From NCBI GenBank assembly GCA_002747735.1, contig PDQE01000029.1, positions 1 through 49,426 on the forward strand: a DNA stretch of 49,426 nucleotides. The letters run 5' to 3'. This stretch comes from Flavobacteriales bacterium. GTDB taxonomy: Bacteria; Bacteroidota; Bacteroidia; Flavobacteriales; Flavobacteriaceae. Below, one piece after another: positions 14,508 to 23,799 of this stretch (positions are counted from its first letter, which is position 1; each line of letters opens with the position of its first letter). The position numbers and the translations under genes are program-made. The notes under the pieces are model-generated. The model was not told the DNA's origin. It saw only the letters and a list, made by a program, of their open reading frames with translations, and searched no databases.

Positions 14508-16320
14508 GCTGTATTACGTGTACTTTTTTAAACTAAATCAATCCGGCTTCACAGGAAGAAGACTTGTTGTCCTTTTTGTTCTTTTATTATTTTTTACAAA
14601 GGGGTTTTCGCCAATATTTTCCCAGACAGATGGCCGTTTTTCTCAAATAAAAGAATTGCTGGAGCAACAGAACTACACTGGTGCATTGGCCGAAGCCCGA
14701 AAAGAAGAAGTAAATTATAATTACAAGACAAATACCACTGCATATCATCAACTAAACTTGCTCAAAGCTACTGCATTACACGGTTTGGACAGCGTGGAAA
14801 GAGCAGTTGACATTTTGTTAGATAAATTTGATATACTATCAGTAAACAGAGAATTTACACAGTATGCCACACAGTACAGTTTGCTGTTGGGAACCATATT
14901 TTCAGAGGCGGATAATTATAAAAAATCTATTGATTATTATCGTATTGCTTTGGAGAAATCAATGTTTGATAAGGATACCGTTAATATCTTAAAGTCAAAT
15001 TTAGAAATTGGGAAAAATTATGCTTATTCCAGTAAAAATAACATCGCAAAGATTTATTTTAAGAGAATTATAGATTTTCCGAAAAATGAAGCTACGCAAA
15101 GTTACATATCAGATGCTTATAATAATTTGGCCAATTTGGTGAGTAGTGACAATTTGCCGTTGGCAGAAAAATATTACAACAAATCTTTTGAGATATTAAA
15201 GTCTCAAAAAGACACGGTAGGCTTAGCCACAGGAATGATTAATCTGGGCGGTATTTATTTTGAAAAGCAGGAGTATGAAAAAGCGATAACTGTTTATCTA
15301 AACGCTTTAGAAACTATAGAGGATGTAAAAACCGAAAGGGCTTTGCAGACCAAAGAGTATGCATTGTATAATCTGGCTTATGCCAACAAAATGGTAAATA
15401 ATTTTAAAGATGCCTATTCTTATCTGGAGCAAGCTACTAATTTAACAGAAGGCCTGTCTAGTAGGAAAGTTAGTGAAAACCTGGCCGAAATAGAAGCCAA
15501 ATATAATGTTGCTAAACAAGCTCAGGCGGTAGAAGAGGAGAAGTCAAAAAGATTTAGGACACAAGTGCTTTTATACTCGGCGGTGTTTGCATTTGTCGTT
15601 TTTTTAATATTGCTCTACATAGTATATCGTAATTATAAATTAAAACAACGCAATAAAATAGAGTCGTTAGAAAATGAACTCCAAATAAAGTTAATAAATG
15701 CCGCTATAGATGCCAAAGAAAAAGAGAGAAAATCTATAGCCTCTATCCTTCATGATAGTGTGAGTGCCCTATTGTCTTCGGTAAATTTGCATTTGCAAGC
15801 CAGTAAATCTCAATTCAGTCAGACTACACCTACAGAGATTTCAAAAGCTCAGGATATTGTAAATGAGGCTTCGGTAAAAATTAGAGATTTATCGCATGAA
15901 CTAGTATCTCCGGTTTTGTTAAAATTTGGATTGGCCTTTGCTATTAATGATATCTGTCAGAAATATTCCAATACAGAATTATCGCTAAAAAGCAACGATA
16001 AAAATATTGAAAGGTATGATCAGGATTTTGAAATAAAAATTTACAATATCATTGAAGAACTTATCAATAATATTTTAAAACACAGCAAAGCTACGGAAGC
16101 CAATATTATATTGTTACAGATAGATAATAATATCCTTACTATACGAATAATAGACAATGGTATAGGTTTTGATACCAAGGCTGCTAAAAATAAGGACGGT
16201 TTGGGACTAAGTCATATAAATGCACGGGTAAAAGCAATGAAAGGTATCTTTACCGTAGAATCTACAACACAAAAAGGTACCAGTATTTTTATTAAAGTTC
16301 CTATAAAACACAAAGAATAA
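14500..16320 (+). CDS. TPR-containing sensor histidine kinase (HisKA_3/NarX type)
   Basis: The 606-residue product starts with TTG, overlapping the regulator's stop codon; no ATG lies near, and the signal sequence (about residues 20-42) argues for an early start. A periplasmic sensor of TPR-like repeats (about 45-340, e.g. GMINLGGIYFEKQEYEKAITVYLNA by position 245-270) precedes one membrane helix (355-375), a short coiled coil, a HisKA_3 dimerisation domain with His418 in SILHDS, and a HATPase domain with N-box EELINNILKHS, G1 DNGIGFD and G2 GLGLSHI. It should phosphorylate the upstream regulator. TPR sensors of this build are frequent in Bacteroidota; the signal sensed is unknown. Confidence 0.92.
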   Translation: MSKLYYVYFFKLNQSGFTGRRLVVLFVLLLFFTKGFSPIFSQTDGRFSQIKELLEQQNYTGALAEARKEEVNYNYKTNTTAYHQLNLLKATALHGLDSVERAVDILLDKFDILSVNREFTQYATQYSLLLGTIFSEADNYKKSIDYYRIALEKSMFDKDTVNILKSNLEIGKNYAYSSKNNIAKIYFKRIIDFPKNEATQSYISDAYNNLANLVSSDNLPLAEKYYNKSFEILKSQKDTVGLATGMINLGGIYFEKQEYEKAITVYLNALETIEDVKTERALQTKEYALYNLAYANKMVNNFKDAYSYLEQATNLTEGLSSRKVSENLAEIEAKYNVAKQAQAVEEEKSKRFRTQVLLYSAVFAFVVFLILLYIVYRNYKLKQRNKIESLENELQIKLINAAIDAKEKERKSIASILHDSVSALLSSVNLHLQASKSQFSQTTPTEISKAQDIVNEASVKIRDLSHELVSPVLLKFGLAFAINDICQKYSNTELSLKSNDKNIERYDQDFEIKIYNIIEELINNILKHSKATEANIILLQIDNNILTIRIIDNGIGFDTKAAKNKDGLGLSHINARVKAMKGIFTVESTTQKGTSIFIKVPIKHKE

Positions 16321-16326
16321 CAGTTA

Positions 16327-16824
16327 TTAGCCTCTTTTGGCCAATTCCACAATCTCCAGATTCTCTATTTTTCCATTGTTAAGGGTAAACCGAAGCATGG
16401 TGCGAACGGAGTGAAAACCGTGGTTACCGGCAGCTCCCGGATTTAGATGCAGTACTTTGTGTTTCTTATCATACATTACTTTTAAAATATGTGAATGCCC
16501 ACAGATAAAAATATCTAAATCATTGTTTAAAAGAATTTCTTTAACGTGAGGGTTGTATTTTCCGGGATACCCGCCTATATGTGTTATAAAAACTTTTGTC
16601 TTTTCTACTGTAAAAATGTTGTCTAATGGAAATTCTTGTCGTATTTCATGGCCGTCAATATTTCCATAAACCGCCCTTAAGGGTTTTAGGCTTTTTAAAT
16701 TATCGGCTGTTGCCAAAGTGCCTATATCGCCGGCGTGCCATACTTCATCGGCCCATTTTACGTGTTTTATAATTTTTTCATCTATATGGCCATGGGTGTC
16801 TGAAAGTAATAATATTTTTTTCAA
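16327..16824 (-). CDS. Metallophosphoesterase, YfcE/MJ0936 family
   Basis: The 165-residue product carries the calcineurin-like metal-binding motifs in order: LLSDTHGH (7-14), WHAGDIG (about 29-35), YGNIDG (about 53-58), and GHSH in CGHSHILK. This matches the short phosphodiesterase family of E. coli YfcE, which hydrolyses phosphodiesters in vitro; the natural substrate is not known. It converges with the kinase gene (6-base gap) and is divergent from truA. Confidence 0.9.
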   Translation of the reverse strand: MKKILLLSDTHGHIDEKIIKHVKWADEVWHAGDIGTLATADNLKSLKPLRAVYGNIDGHEIRQEFPLDNIFTVEKTKVFITHIGGYPGKYNPHVKEILLNNDLDIFICGHSHILKVMYDKKHKVLHLNPGAAGNHGFHSVRTMLRFTLNNGKIENLEIVELAKRG

Positions 16825-16863
16825 GGTTATGACAGTTTATGATTAGCCTTGCATTCAATTTTA

Positions 16864-16871
16864 TATCTTTG
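16864..16871 (+). promoter_or_regulatory. -7 box TATCTTTG for truA, which fixes the truA start
   Basis: TATCTTTG is a perfect -7 match. Transcription would begin near 16878, so an open frame starting at 16849 cannot be the translated one; the TTG at 16894 is the first start that fits both the transcript and the family's usual N terminus. No -33 TTG at standard spacing is visible. Confidence 0.55.
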
Positions 16872-16893
16872 CAATGGACAAAAGTACAATATA

Positions 16894-17652
16894 TTGCGGT
16901 ATTTTATTCAACTGGCTTATCTGGGAAAACACTACAGCGGATGGCAATACCAGCCCAATGCCAGAACCGTTCAGGAAACTCTTAATAATGCGTTGCAGAC
17001 TATTTTGCAAGAGCAGGCAGCAATAGTTGGAGCCGGCAGGACAGATACCGGTGTGCATGCAAGTAATATGATAGCTCATGTAGATTTGGAAAAATCTATA
17101 ATTGAACAGGAATTGGTGTATAAATTAAATGGTCTGTTACCTGATGATATTGTGATTAAAGCTGTGTATGCGGTTGCAGATGATGCTCATGCCCGGTTTA
17201 GTGCCATATACAGGAGTTATGAATATAGAATTTGGCTAGGGAGAAATCCGTTTGAACTGGATACATATTGGCAATTGCATCAACAAAAACCTGATGTAAA
17301 CAAAATGAACCAAGCCGCCCAAAACTTATTAAAATATACTAATTTTAAATGTTTTTCTAAAAGTAATACAGATGTAAAAACCTATAATTGTCATATTTCT
17401 AAAGCTCAATGGCAATTGGAAGGAAAGAAATTAATATTTTATATCACCGCAGACAGGTTTTTAAGAAATATGGTAAGGGCTATCGTAGGAACTTTACTGG
17501 ATATAGGTTTAGATAAGCGTAACGTTTTGGAAATAGTGGAGATAATTAAAAGTGAAGATCGTTCAAAAGCAGGCTTCTCTGTACCGGCACACGGACTTTT
17601 TTTAACTAAAGTGGCATACCCTAAAGAATTGGTAAATATAAATTATGAGTAA
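16894..17652 (+). CDS. truA: tRNA pseudouridine(38-40) synthase TruA
   Basis: The product starts with RYFIQLAYLGKHYSGWQ, the usual TruA N terminus, and contains the catalytic motif GAGRTDTGVHA with its essential Asp, then the conserved RAIVGTLLDIG and a C-terminal FSVPAHGLFL. It isomerises uridines 38-40 in the anticodon arm of many tRNAs. Length about 252 residues from the TTG start, close to the family norm; the frame stays open for 15 more codons upstream, but these lie before the predicted transcription start. Its last 8 bases overlap the ABC transporter gene, so the two form an operon. Confidence 0.93.
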   Translation: MRYFIQLAYLGKHYSGWQYQPNARTVQETLNNALQTILQEQAAIVGAGRTDTGVHASNMIAHVDLEKSIIEQELVYKLNGLLPDDIVIKAVYAVADDAHARFSAIYRSYEYRIWLGRNPFELDTYWQLHQQKPDVNKMNQAAQNLLKYTNFKCFSKSNTDVKTYNCHISKAQWQLEGKKLIFYITADRFLRNMVRAIVGTLLDIGLDKRNVLEIVEIIKSEDRSKAGFSVPAHGLFLTKVAYPKELVNINYE

Positions 17653-19417
17653 TTCAGTAACCGGAAAGGCGTTTGACTTAGTAATATTTAGCCGTATCTT
17701 ATCGTATGTAAGGGTGTATAAATTCCAGTTTATCATGTCCTTATTTGCGGTACTCGCTTTGGCTCTGCTTTCCGGTGGTGTTCAGCCTTTACTTCTAAAG
17801 CATGTTGTAAATGACTATATTATTAACAAAGATGCCGAAAAATTGTTACTCTTTGTGCTCATTATGCTGGGTGTACTTCTAACAGAAGTTATTTTGCAGT
17901 TTATATTTATCTTTTTTGCTAATTGGCTGGGGCAAAATGTTATAAAAGATATGCGTACCAGATTGTTTAAACGCATTTTAAAATTTAGAACTAAATATTT
18001 TAATACTACGCCGGTAGGTAAACTGGTTACTCGCGTAGTATCTGATATTGAGACTATTGCCAGTATTTTTGGGCAAGGGCTCTTTATTATTATTAGTGAT
18101 TTGTTGAAAATGGTTATTCTCCTTGCCGTAATGTTTTATACAGACTGGCAATTAACTCTTATAGTATTGGCGATACTGCCTGTTCTAATTTATGCTACTA
18201 AAATATTTCAAATAAAAATCAAAGTTTCTTTTCAGGATATAAGGAACCAAGTGGCTAATCTTAATAGTTTTGTCCAAGAACGGATTAGTGGCATGAAGAT
18301 AGTACAGTTATTCTCCAGAGAAAATATAGAATATAACAAATTTGAACGAATTAATGAAAAACATAAGAATGCTTACGTAAAAACCATATTTTATTATGCA
18401 GTATTTTTTCCCATTATAGACATTTTATCTGCTGTTACCTTGGGCTTAATTGTTTGGTATGGTGGGCTTAAAGCTGCTAATGCCAACAATCCGGAAATGC
18501 TGGGCGTAATAACCATGTTTTTAACTACGGCACAAGCTCTGTTTAGGCCATTGCGGCAAATTGCAGATAAATTTAATACATTACAAATGGGTATTGTAGC
18601 TGCAGATAGGGTATTTACCGTAATGGATGTTAAAGAAGACGAGCCGGATACCGGCACATTGGTTGCACCGCATTTTAAGGGTAATATAGAGTTTAAAGAT
18701 GTTTATTTTAGTTATCTGCCTGATGAACCTGTACTAAAAGGTATTTCTTTTGAAGCAAAGCCCGGTGAGACTATCGCTGTGGTAGGAGCTACGGGTGCCG
18801 GTAAATCTACTTTAATTAATTTGCTCAGCCGTTTTTACCCAATAAAAAAAGGAGCTATAAGTATAGATGGTACAAATATAAGTGAATTTACTTTGTCATC
18901 TCTGCGAAACGAAATAAGCTTAGTCTTGCAGGATGTTTTTTTGTTTTCAGATACTATTTTCAATAATATTACATTGCATAATAATGATATTACTATTGAT
19001 GAAGTAAAAGAAGCGGCTCAATTAATAGGCATTCATAATTTTATAATGAGCTTGCCGGGTAACTATGAATACAATGTAAAAGAACGAGGCGGAATGCTTT
19101 CATCCGGACAACGGCAACTTATTGCTTTTTTGAGGGCTTATGTAAGTAAGCCGGCCATTTTAGTTCTCGATGAAGCTACATCTTCCATAGATGCCCATTC
19201 AGAAAAACTTATTCAAAAAGCTACGAAAATTATTACAAAAAACAGAACTTCCATAGTAATTGCTCACAGATTGGCCACCATAAAAAGTGCAGATAAAATC
19301 ATAGTTATGGATAGGGGAAAAATAGTAGAAAAAGGCACACATGCAGAATTGCTCAAAAAAGGCGGTTATTACAGCAAACTCTACGAAATTCAGTTTGAAA
19401 CAGCCAAAGCAAGTTAA
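17645..19417 (+). CDS. ABC transporter with fused membrane and ATPase domains (MsbA/multidrug exporter type)
   Basis: The 590-residue product has a six-helix membrane domain (about 20-310) followed by a nucleotide-binding domain with Walker A GATGAGKST, signature LSSGQRQ, Walker B ILVLDEATSS and H-loop IVIAHRLATIKSADKI. One-chain half transporters of this form dimerise and export lipids or hydrophobic compounds; MsbA-like lipid A-core flipping is possible but not provable from sequence alone. It overlaps truA by 8 bases. A gap of 22 bases without a clear terminator separates its stop from convergent cdaA. Confidence 0.92.
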   Translation: MSNSVTGKAFDLVIFSRILSYVRVYKFQFIMSLFAVLALALLSGGVQPLLLKHVVNDYIINKDAEKLLLFVLIMLGVLLTEVILQFIFIFFANWLGQNVIKDMRTRLFKRILKFRTKYFNTTPVGKLVTRVVSDIETIASIFGQGLFIIISDLLKMVILLAVMFYTDWQLTLIVLAILPVLIYATKIFQIKIKVSFQDIRNQVANLNSFVQERISGMKIVQLFSRENIEYNKFERINEKHKNAYVKTIFYYAVFFPIIDILSAVTLGLIVWYGGLKAANANNPEMLGVITMFLTTAQALFRPLRQIADKFNTLQMGIVAADRVFTVMDVKEDEPDTGTLVAPHFKGNIEFKDVYFSYLPDEPVLKGISFEAKPGETIAVVGATGAGKSTLINLLSRFYPIKKGAISIDGTNISEFTLSSLRNEISLVLQDVFLFSDTIFNNITLHNNDITIDEVKEAAQLIGIHNFIMSLPGNYEYNVKERGGMLSSGQRQLIAFLRAYVSKPAILVLDEATSSIDAHSEKLIQKATKIITKNRTSIVIAHRLATIKSADKIIVMDRGKIVEKGTHAELLKKGGYYSKLYEIQFETAKAS

Positions 19418-19439
19418 TTGATTGCTTTACAATGAATGG

Positions 19440-20237
19440 CTATACCAAATTTTCCAGTAGTAATGTTTTTAGATGCTCTGTGTCATCAAACAGTACAAAC
19501 TCTCCATCTTTGAGGAAAGATATTTGGCCGGTTTCTTCAGATACCACTAGAGCTAACGCATCATAACGCAGTGTAATCCCCAAGGCAGCCCGATGCCTTA
19601 AGCCAAATCGTGTAGGTATAGAAATGTCTTTTTCTAAAGGAAGGATAACTCTGGTAGCAGTAATAAAATTGTCTTCTATGATAACGGCACCATCGTGCAA
19701 AGGGCTGTTTTTGTAAAAAATACTCTTTAAAATCTCTTTATTTACCTCGGCTTTTTGCTTATCTCCGGTTTGTTTAATAATTTCTAAGTTGTTATTGCGT
19801 TCTATCACTATTAAGGCTCCGGTTTTGGTTTTGGACATGTCTTCACATGCTTTTATAATACTTTCTATATCTGTGCTTACTTCATAACCTTGCTGTTGGT
19901 TAAAATTGGTAAAAATTCGCCATTGTTTTAACCAGCCTTTTTTGCTGGCAAAATTAGATGAACCAATCATTAGCAAAAATCTTCTTATCTCTTGCTGAAA
20001 AACAATTATTAAAGCAATAAAACCGCCACCTAAAAATTTACCTAAAATATCACTTAGCAATACCATGCCCAGCAGGTCTGTGAGTCGCCATATTAAATAC
20101 AGAATGGCTATACCCAAAAATATGTTTATGGCTGCGGTACCTCTTATTAATTTATAAATATAATAGAGCAGAGCTGCCACCAGAAGAATGTCCAGAGCGT
20201 CTAAAAAGCGGAAGTTTAAAAAATTAAATAAATCCAA
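19440..20237 (-). CDS. cdaA: Diadenylate cyclase CdaA (c-di-AMP synthase)
   Basis: The 265-residue product has three N-terminal membrane helices (about 14-32, 36-52 and 68-86) and a cytosolic DAC domain with the two signature motifs DGA (182-184, in PLHDGAVIIEDN) and RHR (214-216, in FGLRHRAALG). It joins two ATP into cyclic di-AMP, a messenger for osmotic and cell-wall homeostasis. No CdaR-like partner is adjacent. It follows folP by 30 bases, a layout I recall as frequent in Bacteroidota, and is the last gene of the LOG-folP-cdaA operon. Confidence 0.95.
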   Translation of the reverse strand: MDLFNFLNFRFLDALDILLVAALLYYIYKLIRGTAAINIFLGIAILYLIWRLTDLLGMVLLSDILGKFLGGGFIALIIVFQQEIRRFLLMIGSSNFASKKGWLKQWRIFTNFNQQQGYEVSTDIESIIKACEDMSKTKTGALIVIERNNNLEIIKQTGDKQKAEVNKEILKSIFYKNSPLHDGAVIIEDNFITATRVILPLEKDISIPTRFGLRHRAALGITLRYDALALVVSEETGQISFLKDGEFVLFDDTEHLKTLLLENLV

Positions 20238-20267
20238 ATAATTTAGGTTTTTGTAAAAGTAAAAAAT

Positions 20268-21095
20268 TTAAACCAATTCCATTTCGGAAACTAATTTTAT
20301 TACCTCTATTGCGGGTTTTACATCGTGAACTCTTAAAATGTTACTGCCTTTTAAAATCGCAATTGTATGGCCAACGGAGGTAGCATTAAGTGCCTCTGCA
20401 GCCGTTATTCCCAGTGGTTTGTACAGCATCGACTTACGCGAAACACCGGTTAAAACAGGTCGCTCTAAAACTTTAAAGTGCTCCAGATGACGGAGTAATT
20501 GATAATTTTGTTCAGTGGTTTTACTAAATCCAAAGCCTACATCAATAATGATGTCATTTACCTTTAATAAGGTCAGTGCTCTTATTTTTTTTGAGAAATA
20601 TTTTATGAGTTCGGTTATAATATCATTATATTTAGTCTGTTGCTGCATGTTTTGCGGATTGCCTCTCATGTGCATTATTACGTAAGGTACCTGTAATTTG
20701 GCAATAGTTTTAAACATATTTTTGTCTAAATTTCCTCCTGAAATATCATTAATCAGACATGCTCCTCCTGCAACACATTCCAAAGCCACTTTGCTTCTAA
20801 AAGTATCTATGGAAATAAGGCTGTCTTTAAAATTTTTTATCAGTAATTCTACCACCGGAACTACTCTTTTAAGTTCAGTTTCAATATTGACATCATCCCC
20901 TCCCGGACGGGAGGAATAACCACCTACATCCAGAAAAGTAGCACCTTCCTGAAGCATCTTTTCGGCCTGAGTCAATATTTGAGTATCCGTTTTTAATTTA
21001 CCGCCGTCGTAGAAAGAATCTGGGGTAATATTTAAAATTCCCATTATTTTCGGCCGGCTAATGTCTATAAGTTTTCCTTTGCAGTTTATTTGCAT
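20268..21095 (-). CDS. folP: Dihydropteroate synthase
   Basis: The 275-residue product shows the DHPS motifs in order: GILNITPDSFYDGG (19-32), LDVGGYSSRPGG (about 55-66), SIDTFRS, LINDISGG and VLTGVSRKSM. It condenses p-aminobenzoate with 6-hydroxymethyl-dihydropterin pyrophosphate in folate synthesis and is the sulfonamide target. It follows the LOG gene by 10 bases and precedes cdaA by 30, so the three are probably co-transcribed. Length is normal. Confidence 0.96.
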   Translation of the reverse strand: MQINCKGKLIDISRPKIMGILNITPDSFYDGGKLKTDTQILTQAEKMLQEGATFLDVGGYSSRPGGDDVNIETELKRVVPVVELLIKNFKDSLISIDTFRSKVALECVAGGACLINDISGGNLDKNMFKTIAKLQVPYVIMHMRGNPQNMQQQTKYNDIITELIKYFSKKIRALTLLKVNDIIIDVGFGFSKTTEQNYQLLRHLEHFKVLERPVLTGVSRKSMLYKPLGITAAEALNATSVGHTIAILKGSNILRVHDVKPAIEVIKLVSEMELV

Positions 21096-21105
21096 AGCAA
21101 CAATT

Positions 21106-21693
21106 TTAACTTGTTATTTTATGGATAACCGATTTTGTTTTTTTAGATGTAAAATTATGTAACAACTTCATTAGTTCCTCCACGGAATTTTCCACTAATA
21201 AAAGTTTTTTATTGGTGTTGTTTAAAAAGCCTTCTTTGCACATTGCATCCAGTTGCTCCAAAGTATGGTCAAAATAGCCGTTTATATTTAAGATGCCTAC
21301 CGGTTTAGTTTCAATGCCCAGTTGGTTTAAAGTCAGTGCCTCAAATAGTTCGTCTAGGGTTCCAAAGCCACCGGGTAGTGCAATGTAAGCATCGGCAAGC
21401 CGGCTTATTTTTATTTTTCGTTTGGACATTTTCTTAGTATAAATCATTTTGGTAAGAGCAGTATGGGCAACTTCTTCGTGTTTGAGTAAATGCGGAATAA
21501 CACCCGTTACTTCACCTTTATTTTGCAATACGGCATTAGCCAAGATACCCATAAGGCCTACTTTTCCACCGCCGTAAATAAGGCCTATTTTATTTTTGGC
21601 AAAGTGCTTGCCCAGAAGTGCAGCCTGTTCGGCATAAATTTGGTTATATCCCTTACTGGAGCCGCAAAAAACTGCTATGTTTCTAATGTTCAT
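21106..21693 (-). CDS. LOG family (TIGR00730) nucleoside 5'-monophosphate phosphoribohydrolase
   Basis: The 195-residue product is a Rossmann-like protein with GSSKG (11-15), YGGGKVGLMG (40-49) and the family's hallmark PGGFGTLDE (107-115), whose Glu115 is catalytic. Related enzymes release the free base from cytokinin or purine nucleotides; older annotation as lysine decarboxylase is wrong. First gene of the LOG-folP-cdaA operon. The real substrate in bacteria is usually unknown. Confidence 0.9.
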   Translation of the reverse strand: MNIRNIAVFCGSSKGYNQIYAEQAALLGKHFAKNKIGLIYGGGKVGLMGILANAVLQNKGEVTGVIPHLLKHEEVAHTALTKMIYTKKMSKRKIKISRLADAYIALPGGFGTLDELFEALTLNQLGIETKPVGILNINGYFDHTLEQLDAMCKEGFLNNTNKKLLLVENSVEELMKLLHNFTSKKTKSVIHKITS

Positions 21694-21723
21694 CGGTTGG
21701 ATTTGTAGCTAAATGAGAAAAAA

Positions 21724-21731
21724 CAAAAATA
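21724..21731 (-). promoter_or_regulatory. -7 box TATTTTTG for the LOG-folP-cdaA operon
   Basis: The complement of CAAAAATA gives TATTTTTG, 31 bases upstream of the LOG start codon. No -33 TTG occurs at the standard spacing, so this is a partial match. Confidence 0.4.
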
Positions 21732-21775
21732 GTAATATATTTTTTATAAATTCGTGGGTTTAAAATGTGTAACGG

Positions 21776-22324
21776 ATGCAACAAACTATAGAACAATATG
21801 ATGCCGCTATAAAAATGTGTAAAGACTTGTTTGTGAAAAAGTTAAAAGATTATGGAACGGCATGGCGAATACTGAGGTTGCCATCTTTGACAGATCAGAT
21901 TTTTATAAAAGCCCAACGTATAAGAACCTTGCAGCAGAATGAGATAAAAAAAGTAGATGAAGATGAAAAATCAGAGTTTGTGGGTATTGTTAATTATGGT
22001 ATTATGGCTCTGATACAACTGGAACAGGGCGTTGTAGAACAACCCGATATAACTCCGGCACAAGCGGCCGGATTATACGATAAGCATATAACCGAAACCA
22101 AGACCCTGATGCAAGCCAAAAATCACGATTATGGCGAGGCATGGCGAGATATGCGAATTAGCTCTTTTACCGATTTAATTTTGCAAAAACTGCTCAGGGT
22201 AAAACAAATTGAAGATAATAGTGGAAAGACCTTAGTGTCAGAAGGTCTAGAAGCCAATTATCAGGATATGATTAATTATGCGGTTTTTGCCTTAATTCTT
22301 CTCGAAGAAACAAATAAATTATGA
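21776..22324 (+). CDS. DUF1599 protein with two tandem copies of the domain
   Basis: The 182-residue product consists of two related halves. The first has LKDYGTAWRILRLPSLTDQ (about 23-41) and the second HDYGEAWRDMRISSFTDL (about 120-137), each followed by a helix with K-x-x-R and later NYGIMAL or NYAVFAL. This two-copy form is the usual one for the DUF1599 family in Bacteroidota. The family has a suggested link to nucleotide metabolism, but no activity is established as far as I know. Its stop overlaps the next start in ATGA, so it is coupled to the DoxX gene. Confidence 0.87.
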   Translation: MQQTIEQYDAAIKMCKDLFVKKLKDYGTAWRILRLPSLTDQIFIKAQRIRTLQQNEIKKVDEDEKSEFVGIVNYGIMALIQLEQGVVEQPDITPAQAAGLYDKHITETKTLMQAKNHDYGEAWRDMRISSFTDLILQKLLRVKQIEDNSGKTLVSEGLEANYQDMINYAVFALILLEETNKL

Positions 22325-23418
22325 AAGTAATTGTACAAATATTACGTATAATCATTGCGGCAGTCTTTATCTTTTCAGGTTTTGTAAAGTTGGTTGATTC
22401 ACTGGGTTCTGCTTATAAATTTGAAGAATATTTTGCTCCGGACGTACTCAATTTAGAGTTTCTAATACCTTTTGCATTGCCTTTTGCTATTTTGTTAATC
22501 TTAGCAGAATTGCTTCTGGGGGTGTTTTTGCTTATTGGATTTAAGTCAAAACTTACGGTTGTCAGCCTTTTTGTACTAACCCTTATATTTTTGTTTCTCA
22601 CCTGGTATTCTGCCTATTATAATAAAGTTACGGATTGTGGATGTTTTGGTGATGCCATTACACTTACACCTTGGGAAACTTTCTATAAAAATGTGGTCTT
22701 TATTGTTTTTATTGTGGTAATCTGGTTTGGGGTTGAGTATGTCAAGCCGCTTTTTGCTCCGGTAGTGGTTAAATGGGTTTCTTTTATTACCTTTTTATTA
22801 GCTTTATTGGTTACTTATTACGTTTTACAACATTTACCCATAATTGATTTTAGGCCCTATGCTGTGGGCAAAAATATACCTGAAGGCATGGTTATTCCGG
22901 AAGGTGCCAAAGAAGCCGTTTATGAGGTTACCTGGATTTACAATGTTAACGGAAAAAATAGAAAATTTACTATGGAAGAAAAACCTTGGGAGATAGAAGG
23001 AGCCACTTTTGTGGATAGGGAAACCGTGTTGGTGGAGAAAGGCTATGAGCCACCCATTCACGATTTTTCCATGGAAAAGGACGGTGTAGATTTTACTGAA
23101 TTTTTAATGCAAAAAGAAAAGTTGATGCTCATTATAATGTATGACATAGACAAAGTAGATAAAAGCCTTTTGCCTAAGGTGCAAACCCTCACCGAAAAAG
23201 CCATGCACAACGGTTATGATGTTTATGCAATGACAGCTTCAAAAAAAGAGGATTTTGAGCAGATAAAAGCAGATTATAATCTGCATTTTGATATGCTGTT
23301 CTGCGATGCAACTACTTTAAAAACCATTGTTAGAGCTAATCCGGGAATAGTAATGTTAAATAAAGGCACTATTACCAGTAAATGGAATGCCACGGATGCC
23401 GATGAAATAAAGTTATAG
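22321..23418 (+). CDS. BT_3928-like membrane protein: DoxX domain plus extracytoplasmic thioredoxin-like domain
   Basis: The 365-residue product starts with a DoxX/MauE-like bundle of about five membrane helices (5-175) that includes the family motif VTDCGCFGDAI (about 99-109). After LPIIDFRPYAVGKNIPEG comes a soluble part (about 185-365) that looks like a thioredoxin fold, but the usual CxxC active site is not present. The layout matches the Bacteroidota BT_3928 family, of unknown role; a link to redox or thiol handling in the envelope is inferred from DoxX/MauE relatives. Coupled to DUF1599 upstream; crcB starts at the base after its stop. Confidence 0.85.
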   Translation: MKVIVQILRIIIAAVFIFSGFVKLVDSLGSAYKFEEYFAPDVLNLEFLIPFALPFAILLILAELLLGVFLLIGFKSKLTVVSLFVLTLIFLFLTWYSAYYNKVTDCGCFGDAITLTPWETFYKNVVFIVFIVVIWFGVEYVKPLFAPVVVKWVSFITFLLALLVTYYVLQHLPIIDFRPYAVGKNIPEGMVIPEGAKEAVYEVTWIYNVNGKNRKFTMEEKPWEIEGATFVDRETVLVEKGYEPPIHDFSMEKDGVDFTEFLMQKEKLMLIIMYDIDKVDKSLLPKVQTLTEKAMHNGYDVYAMTASKKEDFEQIKADYNLHFDMLFCDATTLKTIVRANPGIVMLNKGTITSKWNATDADEIKL

Positions 23419-23784
23419 ATGAAACAACTTCTCTTTGTGTTTTTTGGTGGCGGATTGGGCAGCATAGCCCGTTATTTTCTTGCAAAATTTTATAACAGCC
23501 CTGTTACGGGAATTCCCTATGGTACTTTAATGGCCAATGTTTTGGGCAGTTTGTTTATCGGATTAATATTGGGTTGGGTTGCCAGAACAAATACTTTGTC
23601 AGAAAACCATACCTTATTGCTTGCTACCGGTTTCTGCGGCGGATTTACTACATTTTCTACTTTTGCGTATGAAAATCATTTGTTGTTAAAATCCGGTGAT
23701 TTTTTTACCTTTTTTCTGTACACACTGGTAACGTTTATCCTCGGTTTTTTGGCGGTTTTTTTAGGGATGTATTTAGTACGGTAA
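23419..23784 (+). CDS. crcB: Fluoride channel CrcB/Fluc
   Basis: The 121-residue product has four membrane helices and the Fluc motifs GGGLGSIARY (10-19), GTLMANVLGSLFIG and GFCGGFTTFSTFAYE, the last containing the channel-lining Phe/Thr/Ser residues and Na+ site. Dual-topology dimers export fluoride. No fluoride riboswitch is seen upstream because the start directly follows the stop of the DoxX gene, so expression depends on that operon. Confidence 0.95.
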   Translation: MKQLLFVFFGGGLGSIARYFLAKFYNSPVTGIPYGTLMANVLGSLFIGLILGWVARTNTLSENHTLLLATGFCGGFTTFSTFAYENHLLLKSGDFFTFFLYTLVTFILGFLAVFLGMYLVR

Positions 23785-23799
23785 AAAATATTTTAGGTT